Made by a program: the position numbers and the translations under genes. The notes beneath the pieces were generated by a model. That model did no database searches and was not told the origin of the DNA. It saw nothing but the letters and a program-made list of their open reading frames with translations. This document shows positions 11,256 through 21,293 of a stretch of 64,000 nucleotides of DNA, one piece after another. The number at the start of each line of letters is the position of its first letter. Within the stretch, counting starts at the first letter, position 1. This DNA is from Nitzschia sp. DOCU1 (Eukaryota > Bacillariophyta > Bacillariophyceae > Bacillariales > Bacillariaceae), in contig OX595988.1 in assembly GCA_951394045.1 (NCBI GenBank), positions 806,001 to 870,000 of the forward strand, read 5' to 3'.

Positions 11256-12755
11256 TCAGGGCCCTAATCGATCGTCCGAATCCTTATTTTTTCGATCGGA
11301 AAGATACCAAGACGACGATGACGATGAACGCTGTCGCTTTAGAAATTTCTCCAAATCGTCCAGATTCATTTCTTGCATGTCATCGTAGGCGAAAAAGACT
11401 CCACCCGACGTGGAGTTAGTATTGCTTCCATCCCAGGCATTCTTGACAATTCGAATCACTGGGTCGCCTTTACGGCGAGGATTCTTGGAAACATAGGGCT
11501 TTCGTGCCGACTTGGATAGAGGAGGCTGCACTACTGGTTGGACAACGTGGTCCTGTTCTGGGACGTCCTCGTCGTCACTCTTACTACTATCACCAAAATG
11601 AGGATGTTCGTCCCAGACAGAGGTATCATGAGTCTCTGCAGGATGTTCTGCGTTATGCTCCTCTTCGTTATCGTCCACAACGCGCTCGTGGGGCGGGTCC
11701 AGCATGACTTTGGATGCCGTGGGCTTTTGAGAAGACTTGTCTACGCCATGAGCCTTGGGCTTGATTCGTCCCAGCCTCAAAATCGAAATCGTTGCCAGGC
11801 AAGCAGTCGTCGCTACAGCATAGAGTCCGACACCACATGCCACTCCTACAGCCGCACTCAACCAAATAGTGGCAGCTGTCGTCAGTCCATGTACGACATT
11901 GGCAGGTGCTTGCTGGGATGATTTCCCTCCCGTCTGCTGTTGTTGTTGTTGTTGCTGTTGTGCACTGCTGGTCGTAATGACTCCGGCGCCCACAAAGCCC
12001 ACTCCACTAGCCACACTGGCTGCCATTCGAGAAGGATCATAGCGTCCTGGGAACTGCATAAATCCAAAAGCACTACAGACTGTAAACGCAGAGGCTCCCA
12101 TGGCTACCAACGCCATGGTGCGAACGCCAGCACTGTGCTTGGCCAAGCTGCGTTCTTTGCCCAGCATGGCCCCAATGACTGCGGCATAGATGAGCCGAAA
12201 GGTCAATTGGAGTTCCAGCAAGAGTGCCACGGGCCGAGCCGCTACTGTAGCCATGGTGGTTCTCATTATAGCAGCAGAAGCAGAAGCAGAAGCATCGGTC
12301 ATTGTTACTGCGGTTGTTGCTACTTCTGCCATTGTTGTAGGCTCTACCGCTGCGGTAGACGCATGGGCTGCCAGTGGAGAGGCGAATACAAAGAGTGCCC
12401 CCACAAGAAGAGAAACCAGCAGCAACTTTTTCGATAGCGGGCTCCTTCCAAGGCGATATAATCTCGGGAGACTCTTCCAAGGACGACGATGGAATCCTGC
12501 AAATGCTCTTGTCGTTCCTGACGTCGAACACCAGCGATGCTGATCGCGGTCCTCGAGTGACACTGTCGTTGTGGTGCGGAAACGTTGCTGTTTCTCCCCG
12601 TGAGACAAGCATAGTCGTTGCTGTAGCCCCGAAGAAGGAAAGGCATGAATTCCAGTGAAGGATGCTACAACAAAGAGTCCCACCCAGAAGAGTGCAAAGC
12701 TACCAGCACTGCACCGCCGACGTTCTCTCGAAAACGCTCGCGTGAGACTTGCCAT
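11256..12755 (-). CDS. MgtC/SapB-family membrane protein, probable plastid targeting
   Basis: Single exon, 499 residues from the ATG at 12753-12755. Residues 16-38 are a signal peptide ending 'GIHA' before Phe39-Pro40, an ASAFAP-type plastid motif. A second hydrophobic stretch (111-131) ends 'LAAHA', like a thylakoid-transfer signal. Residues 182-335 match the MgtC N-terminal membrane domain: 'GAMLGKERSLAKHSAGVRT', 'DPSRMAASVASGVGFVGAG', 'GLTTAATIWLSAAVGVACG'. A Gln run (CAG/CAA) interrupts the domain at residues 266-274. The tail is charged, with 'DDVPEQD'-like acidic stretches. Bacterial MgtC proteins help cells cope with low magnesium and bind ATP synthase. A plastid version acting on thylakoid ion balance is inference. 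Confidence 0.82.
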   Translation of the reverse strand: MASLTRAFSRERRRCSAGSFALFWVGLFVVASFTGIHAFPSSGLQQRLCLSHGEKQQRFRTTTTVSLEDRDQHRWCSTSGTTRAFAGFHRRPWKSLPRLYRLGRSPLSKKLLLVSLLVGALFVFASPLAAHASTAAVEPTTMAEVATTAVTMTDASASASAAIMRTTMATVAARPVALLLELQLTFRLIYAAVIGAMLGKERSLAKHSAGVRTMALVAMGASAFTVCSAFGFMQFPGRYDPSRMAASVASGVGFVGAGVITTSSAQQQQQQQQQTGGKSSQQAPANVVHGLTTAATIWLSAAVGVACGVGLYAVATTACLATISILRLGRIKPKAHGVDKSSQKPTASKVMLDPPHERVVDDNEEEHNAEHPAETHDTSVWDEHPHFGDSSKSDDEDVPEQDHVVQPVVQPPLSKSARKPYVSKNPRRKGDPVIRIVKNAWDGSNTNSTSGGVFFAYDDMQEMNLDDLEKFLKRQRSSSSSSWYLSDRKNKDSDDRLGP

Positions 12756-13579
12756 GCTAGCTAGAGCGTTGATCTCAAAATACAACAAGGTCTTGTACTA
12801 AAGGATACCAGTCAGTGAAATCACTTCGCATTCGTTAGTCGTCGTTGATGGATGAGAGGCGCGGCGACGGATTCCCAGAGACGAAGAACAATCCATCATC
12901 CTGGAAACAAAAAATCTCATCTCACCCATCATCCACTTGTTGAGTGAGGCGTCGTCTGATTGGCGCCCTCGTCTGCCCGGCCATCACTACGCGAAAGATG
13001 ATGTCAGGCAGCTGGCACAACAAGCTGGTGCAACCTTCGCTTATTTTCGTGCGGGGGACAGACGGAAATACGAGAGCGCAAAGTCGACCCTTTCGATTAG
13101 AATAGAGAACGCTCCACGGACTTCATGGTAATAATACGACACGGGGTCGGCCGACGCGGCACGCCCGTCGAACGCTCAATCGCAACATTTTGACCGGGCA
13201 GAGGAACACAAGAGCTCGAAACGATTCCCAAGCAACAGTAAAACAAACCACCATGACGACAAACAATGCCATGGATGCAAGCAGTACAAACATGATGGAA
13301 TACGACAGTGATCAATTGCATTGAACAACCACAACTGCATGTTAGGTGGACAACAAGACTGCGGAAGCAAATGATCATCGGCATCAAGTGAACTGGAGTA
13401 GTATCTACTATGAACGACGACGACCATGTTGGAGTTCTCGAGTTCAAAATTAAACCAATTGTCTAACAGTAGAATTGTAAAGTTCTACCACTTAATAGGC
13501 TTTGCTTGAATGGTCTTGAGTGTGTGATTTCTGCATCAATGTCGATGCTTGTGATGCACAAGAAGTGACAAGACAATGC
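12756..13579. other. Intergenic region, nothing supported
   Basis: 824 bases. Several short Cys-rich minus-strand frames (13097-13447) show no family pattern and no proper start context. No RNA gene or repeat recognised. Confidence 0.4.
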
Positions 13580-13945
13580 TTATTTTTCGGCCTTCTTTCC
13601 TCCCTTCTTCTTCTGGGGCTTTTCCTCGCCCTTGGGTGCCTTGGCGTCCTTAGCGACGGCGGCGGCCTTGGGCTCCTGAACAATGACAAGAAAGTTGTAA
13701 CAATCAGGGCACAGGTTAGTTTGATTCATATCAAGGTTGAAGCCACGAAAGAAGTTCAATGTAGACCACGCAGCCTGGCGTATTGCTATCATCACAACTG
13801 AAGCACCCCCCAAGAATGACAATCAGCAGCATACCAGGTAGTAAGGAAGCGGGGGCCAATCGACGGCTGGGTTGTTATGCAGGTCTCCATCATCACGGTA
13901 AAAGTATTGGAAACTTACTTGATCGGTCTTCTTCTTGCCTGGCAT
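13580..13945 (-). CDS. Tiny Lys/Ala-rich protein (about 40 residues), two exons
   Basis: Exon 1 (13945-13919) encodes MPGKKKTDQ and ends at a perfect GTAAGT donor. Exon 2 (13675-13580) follows a TTGTTCAG acceptor and encodes a 31-residue Lys/Ala/Glu tail with 'KPQKKKGGKKAEK' before the stop. The 243-base intron is large for this window, so a middle exon could be hidden. The composition resembles HMGN-like or ribosome-associated basic tails, but I recognise no family. Clean splice signals and consistent composition across both exons are the only support. Confidence 0.45.
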
Positions 13946-15496
13946 TTTGTCGAATTGTTTTATGATGCAAATGATTTCGAGAGGAAATTATGATAACAAA
14001 ACCGTGGTTGTCGTCGGGACGGGTTTTGATGATCTCAACCGATTTTGAGAAGCGTCAATCGACCTTCTTTCGATTCCGCTCTTTACTTCGAAAACACATG
14101 AATCATTCCGTGCTCGAAAAATTGAAACGATTGCGGATTCATTCTTGGAAAGGGCAAAGAACTGCCAGATCTACCCGCAGCTCCCAGCGTAATGAAGAAT
14201 CTTTACACTTTCCATCCCCGCCTTCCGACAGGCCTCTCTCATGCTATCGTACGGCGGGTTGAGGATCTTCTCCGAGAAAGAGAGTGGGCGATGATTCGAT
14301 TCTTGGATCCCGCGAGCGAGGGCGGCAACGCACTATTTCGCGAGCGAGGCGAGGAGTGCAACAAAATGAGAACACGGCGTCTGAAACGAGAATCCTGTCA
14401 TCATTTCCTCATTTCTTTTGTACACTCTATGATTGCGATGCGGATTTTCCACTCGTGGGGTGTGCGGTGACACCTCTAACAAGAGGTGGTTGTCTGTTAA
14501 AGCAACAACGAGCATATCCCATCCGCCTTCTCAGAAGAAACAGACATCATCCACCATTCCAAGAATTACTGCTATGACACATCATCGACGACCACGCACT
14601 AAAACCAACAAAAGGTGCGTTTATCATGGTATTGATTGGAGAACTTGTGAAGTGGATTTTGCTCAGCTGTCAAATTCGTAATCCTGATCTTAAATGTTCA
14701 TTCCCGATGCGTGCACTCATTTCTACCGTCTGCTTTCGCATGTTTATTCCAATACTACTTCCCCACCAGAAAAGACCAGATGCGGCGTAAACAGCGCAAC
14801 ACAAGGCGAGCGTCCGAGATCGGATCACACCAGAGATCCAAAACATCCCTGGAGAAAAAGTATCACGAAGACGATTTTTTATTCAAGGAAAGGTCCGTGG
14901 CCATAAAACCCAAGCACGCGAAGGAGGACCACCACCAGCATCAATACTAGGCTCCGGCGTCCTTGTGGATCGCCATGCATCCGTGGCGTTATTTATTCGC
15001 GTGCAAGAAAATCGAAGACTACTATAAGCGTGCAGCACTAGCTTTCCAGTTAAGGACAGTTCGTGACCATCAATCCCAAGAAGCAACAGAAGGAGGACCA
15101 CCATCAATAGAAACCTGCGGCCTCCTTGTTCACCATGCATCCGTTGCTCGGACTATTTGGCTGCAAAAGGCAGCATCGAAGACTTTCAAATAATAATGTG
15201 TCGGCCAATTTATGAACAATTCATAAATCAAAGACAATGGATATTTAGCGTCGTTCAGTATTATTGCGATCACACCATCAAGCGAGGCTCAGGAGGCTGA
15301 TCTACTGTAGCAACTCAACTATAAAACTAGCAAGACGCATAGTCTTTGTGATGACATAAATTAATTCTTACAGTATTTTCTAAATTGTTACCACAAATGA
15401 TTCATTTTATCTACGGCAACCCCCCATTGGGCGCCGCAGTAACGAATGCATGGTTCGGCACAATCCCTTTTCTCACTAGGGGAAACGAATAAGTGG
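13946..15496. other. Gene-poor region of about 1.5 kb with a degraded direct duplication
   Basis: No frame here shows a recognisable protein. The one structure I can support is the duplicated segment at 14921-15184, listed separately. Confidence 0.4.
14921..15184. repeat. Diverged direct duplication of about 95 bases
   Basis: Copy 1 (14921-15020) and copy 2 (15091-15184) both begin AAGGAGGACCACCA, share TCCTTGT then CCATGCATCCGT in the middle, and end ATCGAAGACT. The offset is about 165-170 bases. Substitutions and small gaps separate them, so the duplication is old. No ORF is shared. Confidence 0.6.
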
Positions 15497-17863
15497 TTAG
15501 GGTACTAGGTCGAACAATTCGTCGGTCTTGCCTTTGCCGCCACCACCGCCGCCGCCACCACCGCCGCCGCCGCCATCGCCGCCATCACCACCTGGTTCGA
15601 CGGTAGCATCGCATTGGATGGTCGAGTTCGAAACATCATAACAACCAATGCCGTTCAAAACACCACCAAGGGTGGTGATAACGTTGAAAGGTTGTCCAGG
15701 GATGAGAGTAATTGTAGCATTGGCTACGAAGTCAGGAGGGAGAGTTTCTCCGGCGACATCGAAATTGTTCACTTGAGGCGGCAACAGGCCAGGCACTTCG
15801 GAAAGGACAACAATCGACAAAAACTCCAAGGCCAAAGTTCCATCGATCCCAATGGCCTCAGCATCCAAGCTGATGCTGAAGCTTACTTCAGGGTTGACAC
15901 CGAATCCAATGGTTCCTTGAGAAAGATTCTCGAATTCAATCAGCTGGAAGGATCCAAAGACATCCAAGAGGTACAACTGCTGAGAGCAAGAACTGTGGAA
16001 CAGAACTTGCTGCAGTAGCGTTTCAGGAGTTCCAGCGCTGTTGATAGTCCATACCTCAAGGTACATGTTCGCTGTAACCTTGATCTGAGCTGGATCGGTG
16101 GCATTGAAACGACCGCCCGGAGTTTCGACTGGACCTTCGAAGAAGACAACAGTGTTTTTGTCGTCGTATGCTCTGATGTAGTATGTACCCTCGCTGGGAA
16201 CCGATGTAGGCCCTCCATTGAAGTCACTGCAAGAGAACTTTTGCTCAGGCCAACCAGTTTCGTCAAGGGTGACGTTTCTGATACAAGTGCAGGTATCAGG
16301 GTCGACACCTGGGCAACGTTTAAGAATAGAGTCCTCGCAAGGTTTGAGGTCCACACGGAACAACATGCGCCAGGGTCGCTCTAGGCAGCGGTCGAAGTTG
16401 CATGGAATGAGAGGACATTCGGGTACAATATTGATTGCAACGTCACAGCTTCCAGTTGGGGCAGGAGAGCTGGGACTTGGCATAGGACTGGGAGCGGGGC
16501 TTGGCGGAAGCGTCGGAGCAAGTGTGGGCGGTGGAGTTGGGGGCGGCGTCGGAGGAGGAGTGGGTGGTGGAGTGGGAGGTGGAGTCGGAGGAGGAGTGGG
16601 TGGTGGAGTCGGAGGTGGAGTTGGGGGTGGAGTCGGAGGAGGCGTTGGTGGTGGAGTTGGCGGCGGCGTTGGTGGTGGAGTCGGGGGTGGCGTCGGAGGA
16701 GGAGTGGGTGGCCGAGTCGGAGAAGGCGTGGGCCCAGGAGTGGGTTGAGCCGAGGGGGCAGGTGTCGGTTGAGCCGAGGGTGCAGTAGTGGGTTGAGCCG
16801 AGGGGGCAGGAGTCGGTTGAGCCGAGGGTGCAGGAGTCGGCTGAGCCGACGGGGCAAGAGTTGGTGGAGCCGAGGGGGCAGAAGTGGGTGACTGCGAGCC
16901 AGGAGTAATGGTGAACGTGATAGTTTCCATGTCTTCACAGATGCCGCCTCCTGGCATGGTAGCATTGGCGTAGGCAGTGGCGTTGTACTCGCCCCCCAAG
17001 CATGCATCTACAATCTCCGTCACAAGCTCATCATAGCACATGCCAGGCTCAAGAATGGGCTGAATTCCTTCGAGCAAATCGTTCATTTCGCCATTGAAGT
17101 AGAAGAGGAAATCGTAGACAGTTTGGGCCTCAATTGAGTCATTGCATACTGCAACCCCGTAGACGACTTCTTGGAAACAGTTTGTGACATCGGTTTCGCT
17201 GCAGCTGTAACCGACGAAGTCAACGGATGCATAGGAGTTCTTCAAGAAGAGGTTACGATCATCACATGAAGTATCAATCCTAAAAGACTGAACCACCGCT
17301 CCTCCGCTGCTGACAGTGACGTCCATGCACTCAGGCAAACATGTGGTACCATCTCCAATCATGATCTCAGAGCCGACAACAACGGGCTGAGTCACAGCGG
17401 CTGTGGTAGAATCGCATGGGAAGAAACTGATGGTAGCATCAGCACCAGGTCCAGGCATGTCCACGCAGCCAGGAAGACCACCGCAAGTCTTGCCGGTGTA
17501 TACGAAGTTCAGCTCCTTGACACATTCTGGACACATGCAAAACTTTTCGTCGACCGGAGGGATCTCCGAGCAGGGCATTGTGATACCAGTACCTGGCATG
17601 ACATAGGTACAGTTCAGGATAACATCAATGTTACATTGTCCTGTGGGCGCAGCAGACGGAGGGGCGCTTGGGAAACTATCAACAGCCTGTAAATAGGACG
17701 CCCAATAGTTATCATTTTCCGCTCTCATCGCGGCTGGGTGCTCCTCTTGGACTTCATCCCGGAGGCCTTGATTGGCTAGGCTGCGCTTATGGATGAAAGA
17801 ATCTTCAGCTTTTGCGAAGGCAACGGACGCCCCCGCCGCCAAGAACCAAGTGCTGAGTTTCAT
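15497..17863 (-). CDS. Large secreted protein: two related Cys-rich domains joined by a PT-rich linker
   Basis: Single exon, 788 residues, with a signal peptide ('MKLSTWFLAAGASVAFA'). Domain A (about 75-315) and domain B (about 470-745) share the pattern of a hydrophobic strand, 'Q-x-F/L-F-x-x-x-S/T-S-C' and a following '...L...FGS/YAS...' ('SFRIDTSCDDRNLFLKNSYAS' region; 'VLFHSSCSQQLYLLDVFGS' region). This recalls the diatom DUF7467-type domain; that name is from memory and unverified. Between them lie about six 8-residue PSAQPTPA-like repeats, then a PPPT run. The C-terminus has a Gly run and an acidic end. The mucin-like linker suggests a cell-wall or extracellular-matrix protein. No membrane anchor is seen. 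Confidence 0.78.
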   Translation of the reverse strand: MKLSTWFLAAGASVAFAKAEDSFIHKRSLANQGLRDEVQEEHPAAMRAENDNYWASYLQAVDSFPSAPPSAAPTGQCNIDVILNCTYVMPGTGITMPCSEIPPVDEKFCMCPECVKELNFVYTGKTCGGLPGCVDMPGPGADATISFFPCDSTTAAVTQPVVVGSEIMIGDGTTCLPECMDVTVSSGGAVVQSFRIDTSCDDRNLFLKNSYASVDFVGYSCSETDVTNCFQEVVYGVAVCNDSIEAQTVYDFLFYFNGEMNDLLEGIQPILEPGMCYDELVTEIVDACLGGEYNATAYANATMPGGGICEDMETITFTITPGSQSPTSAPSAPPTLAPSAQPTPAPSAQPTPAPSAQPTTAPSAQPTPAPSAQPTPGPTPSPTRPPTPPPTPPPTPPPTPPPTPPPTPPPTPPPTPPPTPPPTPPPTPPPTPPPTPPPTPPPTPPPTLAPTLPPSPAPSPMPSPSSPAPTGSCDVAINIVPECPLIPCNFDRCLERPWRMLFRVDLKPCEDSILKRCPGVDPDTCTCIRNVTLDETGWPEQKFSCSDFNGGPTSVPSEGTYYIRAYDDKNTVVFFEGPVETPGGRFNATDPAQIKVTANMYLEVWTINSAGTPETLLQQVLFHSSCSQQLYLLDVFGSFQLIEFENLSQGTIGFGVNPEVSFSISLDAEAIGIDGTLALEFLSIVVLSEVPGLLPPQVNNFDVAGETLPPDFVANATITLIPGQPFNVITTLGGVLNGIGCYDVSNSTIQCDATVEPGGDGGDGGGGGGGGGGGGGKGKTDELFDLVP
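16520..16735. repeat. 12-base minisatellite encoding PPPT units
   Basis: Roughly 14-15 copies of a GGT/GGA-rich 12-mer on the plus strand (GGTGGAGTCGGA-like), coding PPPT on the minus strand. Synonymous changes between units preserve the peptide, which argues for selection on the protein. Confidence 0.8.
16738..16881. repeat. 24-base repeat encoding PSAQPTPA-like units
   Basis: About six in-frame 24-base copies (plus strand GGTTGAGCCGAGGGGGCAGG-like), coding an APSAQPTP octapeptide on the minus strand, adjacent to the 12-base array. Confidence 0.7.
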
Positions 17864-18998
17864 GGCGACACAACGAGCAATTCTTGTATGAGTACGGCAG
17901 TTAGCAGCTGTTCTGGTAATCCGAGTGACAATGAATGTCGATTCGAGATTATGATGTATTGCACTGGTAAATGCAGGAATCGTTTGGGGATGGCCAATTT
18001 GTGACCAGCGATCGTCGCAAGTTTTGCTGATTTTCTAAACGCAAACAGTTTTTCCCATGAGCTATCCGTACCTGAAGGTTTGCATAAAGCGTGCTCTGGA
18101 CCATTCAATTAAAGGTCACGTGTCGTAGCCTTGGTAATTAATAATCTCATATGCCGCTTACGAGCGCGTCGAGCCACACGAGCCGTTCACATATTCTTTT
18201 TTCTCGATACTGAAGTCAAGGGCATATCTAAAATCTGGAAGCTCCACGCGAGCATGAGACATTCTCACGTGCGCCTCGCCGACAAGGTGTGCGAACAACG
18301 TGCCGATTCAAGACGTCCGTCAGTCATCATCCTTTAGTAACCTAGGCTATCACGTACAGACAATAGTACGAGTAATACATTACTATCCATCACGGCCATA
18401 GCTGCCGGTAAAAGCTCTTCATGGGTAGGTACGATACTCGGATTCCAACACTTCGTACCGTAATCAGTGTGAAATACCACTAGTAGCATCCCATAGATTA
18501 AAATGACATCATAGTAGTGAGTCGCTGTGGCTTGCCCAACAACATAGCTGATTTGGCCCTCTGCTCTAGCTACGGGGAGAGGGAATCAGAACAGTTGGGG
18601 CAAGGACATGCATCGTACAAGTGGAGCAAGGCGAATAGCAACTTCCATTCTGCCACTTTATTACAAAGTTAAGAGGAGTGGATGAAATAAGACGCCACAA
18701 ACTACTTCCAGCTAGGACCCTGAAAATATGAGAGAGGGACATCAAGAAACCAAATTCCACCGCAAAACCAGCAACAATCTTTCGCCTTGTGCAGAATCCT
18801 TTTACTTGCCGGCGGGTTCAGTTTATCATGAAGAGAAGAGAACATCAATCTCCTGTACTAATTGTTTGATACCCTGGAAAATCACCATTTGTGTGGAGAA
18901 ATGCTTCGTTATGTTGTAGTTTCACATGCGTCCATGATCTCGCCGAGGATGACAACATGCAGGCACTGGTGTGAAGTCGCATGCTTCAGCCCATCTGT
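17864..18998. other. Intergenic region of about 1.1 kb
   Basis: No supported gene. Contains the promoter of the PT-rich protein gene (right of 17863) and the 3' flank of the dioxygenase gene (left of 18999). Short frames lack family features. Confidence 0.4.
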
Positions 18999-20252
18999 CT
19001 ATGGTTCATGGCGTCTCTTGGGCGGCCAAACAATGGGAACGAGAGGGTGAGTAAACTGCCGCCGAGGCTGAATCGAATGTGCCCAATCTTGGTAACTCCA
19101 TCGATCCTCATTGTCGCCAAGCCCTGCATCGTCCATTGCGTCCGCTCGTAGCCCCGCTCTAGCATCGACAAAGGAGATTGCAACGGCCATCCTATCGACG
19201 CTATCCCTCGTGGTTCCATCCGCACAATGTAGTACCCACCCCGAATGGACTGTAACATCAGATAATTCAAGGGGCATGTACTGAACTTCCTCCTTCGGAT
19301 ACCGTTGTTCCAAATGGTTCCATTCAGAATCCGCCTCCCCTTCTGACCCGATTGGGTTCCAGTATGGAAGCGCAAAGTCTGAATGACTCTTGGAGCAAAA
19401 CAAGAGACCAGTTCCACCCAGTGGAACACGCTGCAGTGGTATCCAGAACGTGACAAAGTGCGATGTATCGAACGGGGCCATTCGTGCATCCGCATGCCAA
19501 GGAGTAGGTCCATCGCCGACGCGTTTCCAAAACACTGAATCCTGGTATAAACGCACGCTTGGGACGTCCAAAAGAACGGATGCCGCTTCGCCTAAGGAAA
19601 ATGCCAGCCTCTTTACAGAATCCACTTTTCTCCACGTGTTGAAGTATTGTAGAAACGGCAGGCTAGCCGTCACACCCATCATTTCAAGTTCTTTCTGGCA
19701 CTGTGAAATGGAGTGACAAGAGGCTGCCAACTCTGGGGAATTTGACGCTACTTGAACTTTTTGACGCCATGCCAGCAGTTCTTCGTCTTTCATTAGACTT
19801 TGCAGCTCCTCACGGATGACTGTTAACGTAGATGTATCCACAAAATTTCTCAAAACAGCGTGGCCATTTCTGGCATAGTCGAGCTGCGTCGCAAGACTTA
19901 TGTCGGAAGCAGGTTTTACAATGCCGCTCTCCAATTGTTCTCCTGGCGCATCCGCATCAGCCACCGGCTTTAAACCGATCTTAGCGACAAGATCATTGAC
20001 TGTTTTCTTTCGCCCCGACCTGGGTCGAACCGATTTCTCGACATTGTTGTCGGCAGTCGTTTCCTTGGGGCGTTTTGCATGAACAAGGCCAAATCCTTTA
20101 TGTCGAAGACGACGAAAATTGCATGGCTGTCCGACAAAGCCGTAAACGACGACGCCGATCGAAGATGATTCCAAATGAAGGTGAGACGACTTCAAAAGCA
20201 AAAGGATCCAAGCGTAGAAGAATAAAGCTCTCGATAATTTAGTAAAGCTCAT
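18999..20252 (-). CDS. Phytanoyl-CoA dioxygenase (PhyH) family Fe(II)/2-oxoglutarate oxygenase
   Basis: Single exon, 417 residues from the ATG at 20250-20252. The hydrophobic N-terminus (7-24) and 'VVYGFVGQP' near 36 look like a signal peptide, possibly with a plastid-type 'GF' site. The oxygenase domain spans about 120-370: iron ligands 'WHADAR' (His253, Asp255) and a distal His in 'GWVLHCADG' (His342), with Arg354 as the likely 2-oxoglutarate anchor. PhyH enzymes hydroxylate lipids or small metabolites; the substrate is unknown. The N-terminal 110 residues, basic and low in complexity, are not part of the fold. It sits beside the relic transposon. Confidence 0.8.
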   Translation of the reverse strand: MSFTKLSRALFFYAWILLLLKSSHLHLESSSIGVVVYGFVGQPCNFRRLRHKGFGLVHAKRPKETTADNNVEKSVRPRSGRKKTVNDLVAKIGLKPVADADAPGEQLESGIVKPASDISLATQLDYARNGHAVLRNFVDTSTLTVIREELQSLMKDEELLAWRQKVQVASNSPELAASCHSISQCQKELEMMGVTASLPFLQYFNTWRKVDSVKRLAFSLGEAASVLLDVPSVRLYQDSVFWKRVGDGPTPWHADARMAPFDTSHFVTFWIPLQRVPLGGTGLLFCSKSHSDFALPYWNPIGSEGEADSEWNHLEQRYPKEEVQYMPLELSDVTVHSGWVLHCADGTTRDSVDRMAVAISFVDARAGLRADAMDDAGLGDNEDRWSYQDWAHSIQPRRQFTHPLVPIVWPPKRRHEP

Positions 20253-20367
20253 AGTCCATGTTGAAGCAGGTGGCAAAGGTGCTAAAGATCAGTTTAACAA
20301 CTTCATCGCTGGAATCCAAGAAGGGATGCTGGTTCTTGATGTGTGCTGCTGAGGCTCATTCTTTACG

Positions 20368-20480
20368 TGCGGACTTTTGGTCCGCAACGACCGTTATCGC
20401 AGTTTTCCCGCCCAAAAGTGCGGACTTTTCGGTCCGCAAGTGCTAACGAAAATATTGCGGACTCTTTTTTTTGTCCGCAA
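20368..20480. repeat. Three perfect GCGGAC...GTCCGC hairpins, left end
   Basis: Stems at 20368-20374/20380-20386, 20419-20425/20432-20438 and 20455-20462/20473-20480. Each is TGCGGAC paired with GTCCGCA (8 bp in the third), with loops of 5, 6 and 10 T-rich bases. Confidence 0.85.
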
Positions 20481-20611
20481 TGATTGAATCCATCGACTCT
20501 TAGAAATGAATCAATGGACTCTAGCTGACGGCAGGCGAAACGATAAATGTGACGGCGCCACGAAAGCGGATAACACACACTTCAAAAGTGAAAAAGAGCG
20601 GCAATCGTTTC

Positions 20612-20838
20612 ACTTTCACCCTTTGCTTCAAACCCAAACAATACATGAAACAATACATGCCATCAGTAAGTTTGCATCGTTTGCAGACAATTTAAAGCCT
20701 TGCACTGCTGGACAATTCAAAAGGGCTAAAAGGGCACCGGCATGCATTTTCACCCATTCAAACTCAAACAACTCCTTCCATCTGTAATTTTGCAGCATTC
20801 GAAGACGATTTAAATTTAAGCTTTGCATTGCCGGACAG
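20612..20838. repeat. Imperfect direct repeat inside the element
   Basis: Copy 1 (about 20612-20715) and copy 2 (about 20748-20838) share TTTCACCC, CAAAC(C/T)CAAACAA, GTAA-TTTGCA, AGAC-ATTTAAA and TTGCA-TGC-GGACA in the same order. Copy 2 carries a short internal deletion. Confidence 0.6.
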
Positions 20839-21269
20839 CAACTACAGCCAACAATCAACAGTCAAGGTTCTATGTTATTATTCTATTTCACCATGGACCG
20901 GAACCAAAGCTCTCAACAGCTGGCAAGAGCTTACGTTGTGCTCATCCAAATATTACTTGTCATGGCTCAACTGGGGGGCCAAGAACTAGAAAGCACCCGA
21001 TGTTCCTTCAGCATTTGAACTGGGAGAATTTCATTCAGAACTACAAAGACAGGCCTTTTTTCGCCGTCATCTGCACCAAAGAGGACTGTGTGATACTAGC
21101 AGCTGGATTTGAAGATATCAGCCATCAGGGTGTCATAAAGAATTGTGTTGGCGCTGTGGATGGATACCTACTCTTGCTATTCCAACACCACCCAAGAAGT
21201 ATGATTAATTTGAATTTGATTACTTTGAATAGAATCCGATTACATCGAATCTATTTGATTTTAGATTGA
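20823..21269 (+). pseudogene. Transposase remnant, PIF/Harbinger (DDE_4)-like
   Basis: A 148-codon frame whose second half contains 'GFEDISHQGVIKNCVGAVDG' followed by hydrophobic residues. This matches the region around the first catalytic Asp ('C-x-GA-x-DG') of PIF/Harbinger transposases. The frame then ends in unrelated sequence, and the helix-turn-helix and remaining DDE residues are absent. It cannot encode an active enzyme. The assignment rests on one motif. Confidence 0.45.
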
Positions 21270-21293
21270 CTTGCGAGCAATCGAGGCGACGGG

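Noticed and set aside
12073..12612. 179-codon minus-strand ORF in another frame of the MgtC gene
   Set aside because: The overlapping frame encodes a complete MgtC domain; this frame gives Ser/Cys/Asn low complexity.
16218..16748. Plus-strand ORF of Gly/Val repeats
   Set aside because: Mirror translation of the PPPT minisatellite; the minus strand has the signal peptide and flanking domains.
16520..16881. Regular short repeats that could suggest a CRISPR array
   Set aside because: Uninterrupted in-frame coding minisatellites without unique spacers, inside a eukaryotic gene.
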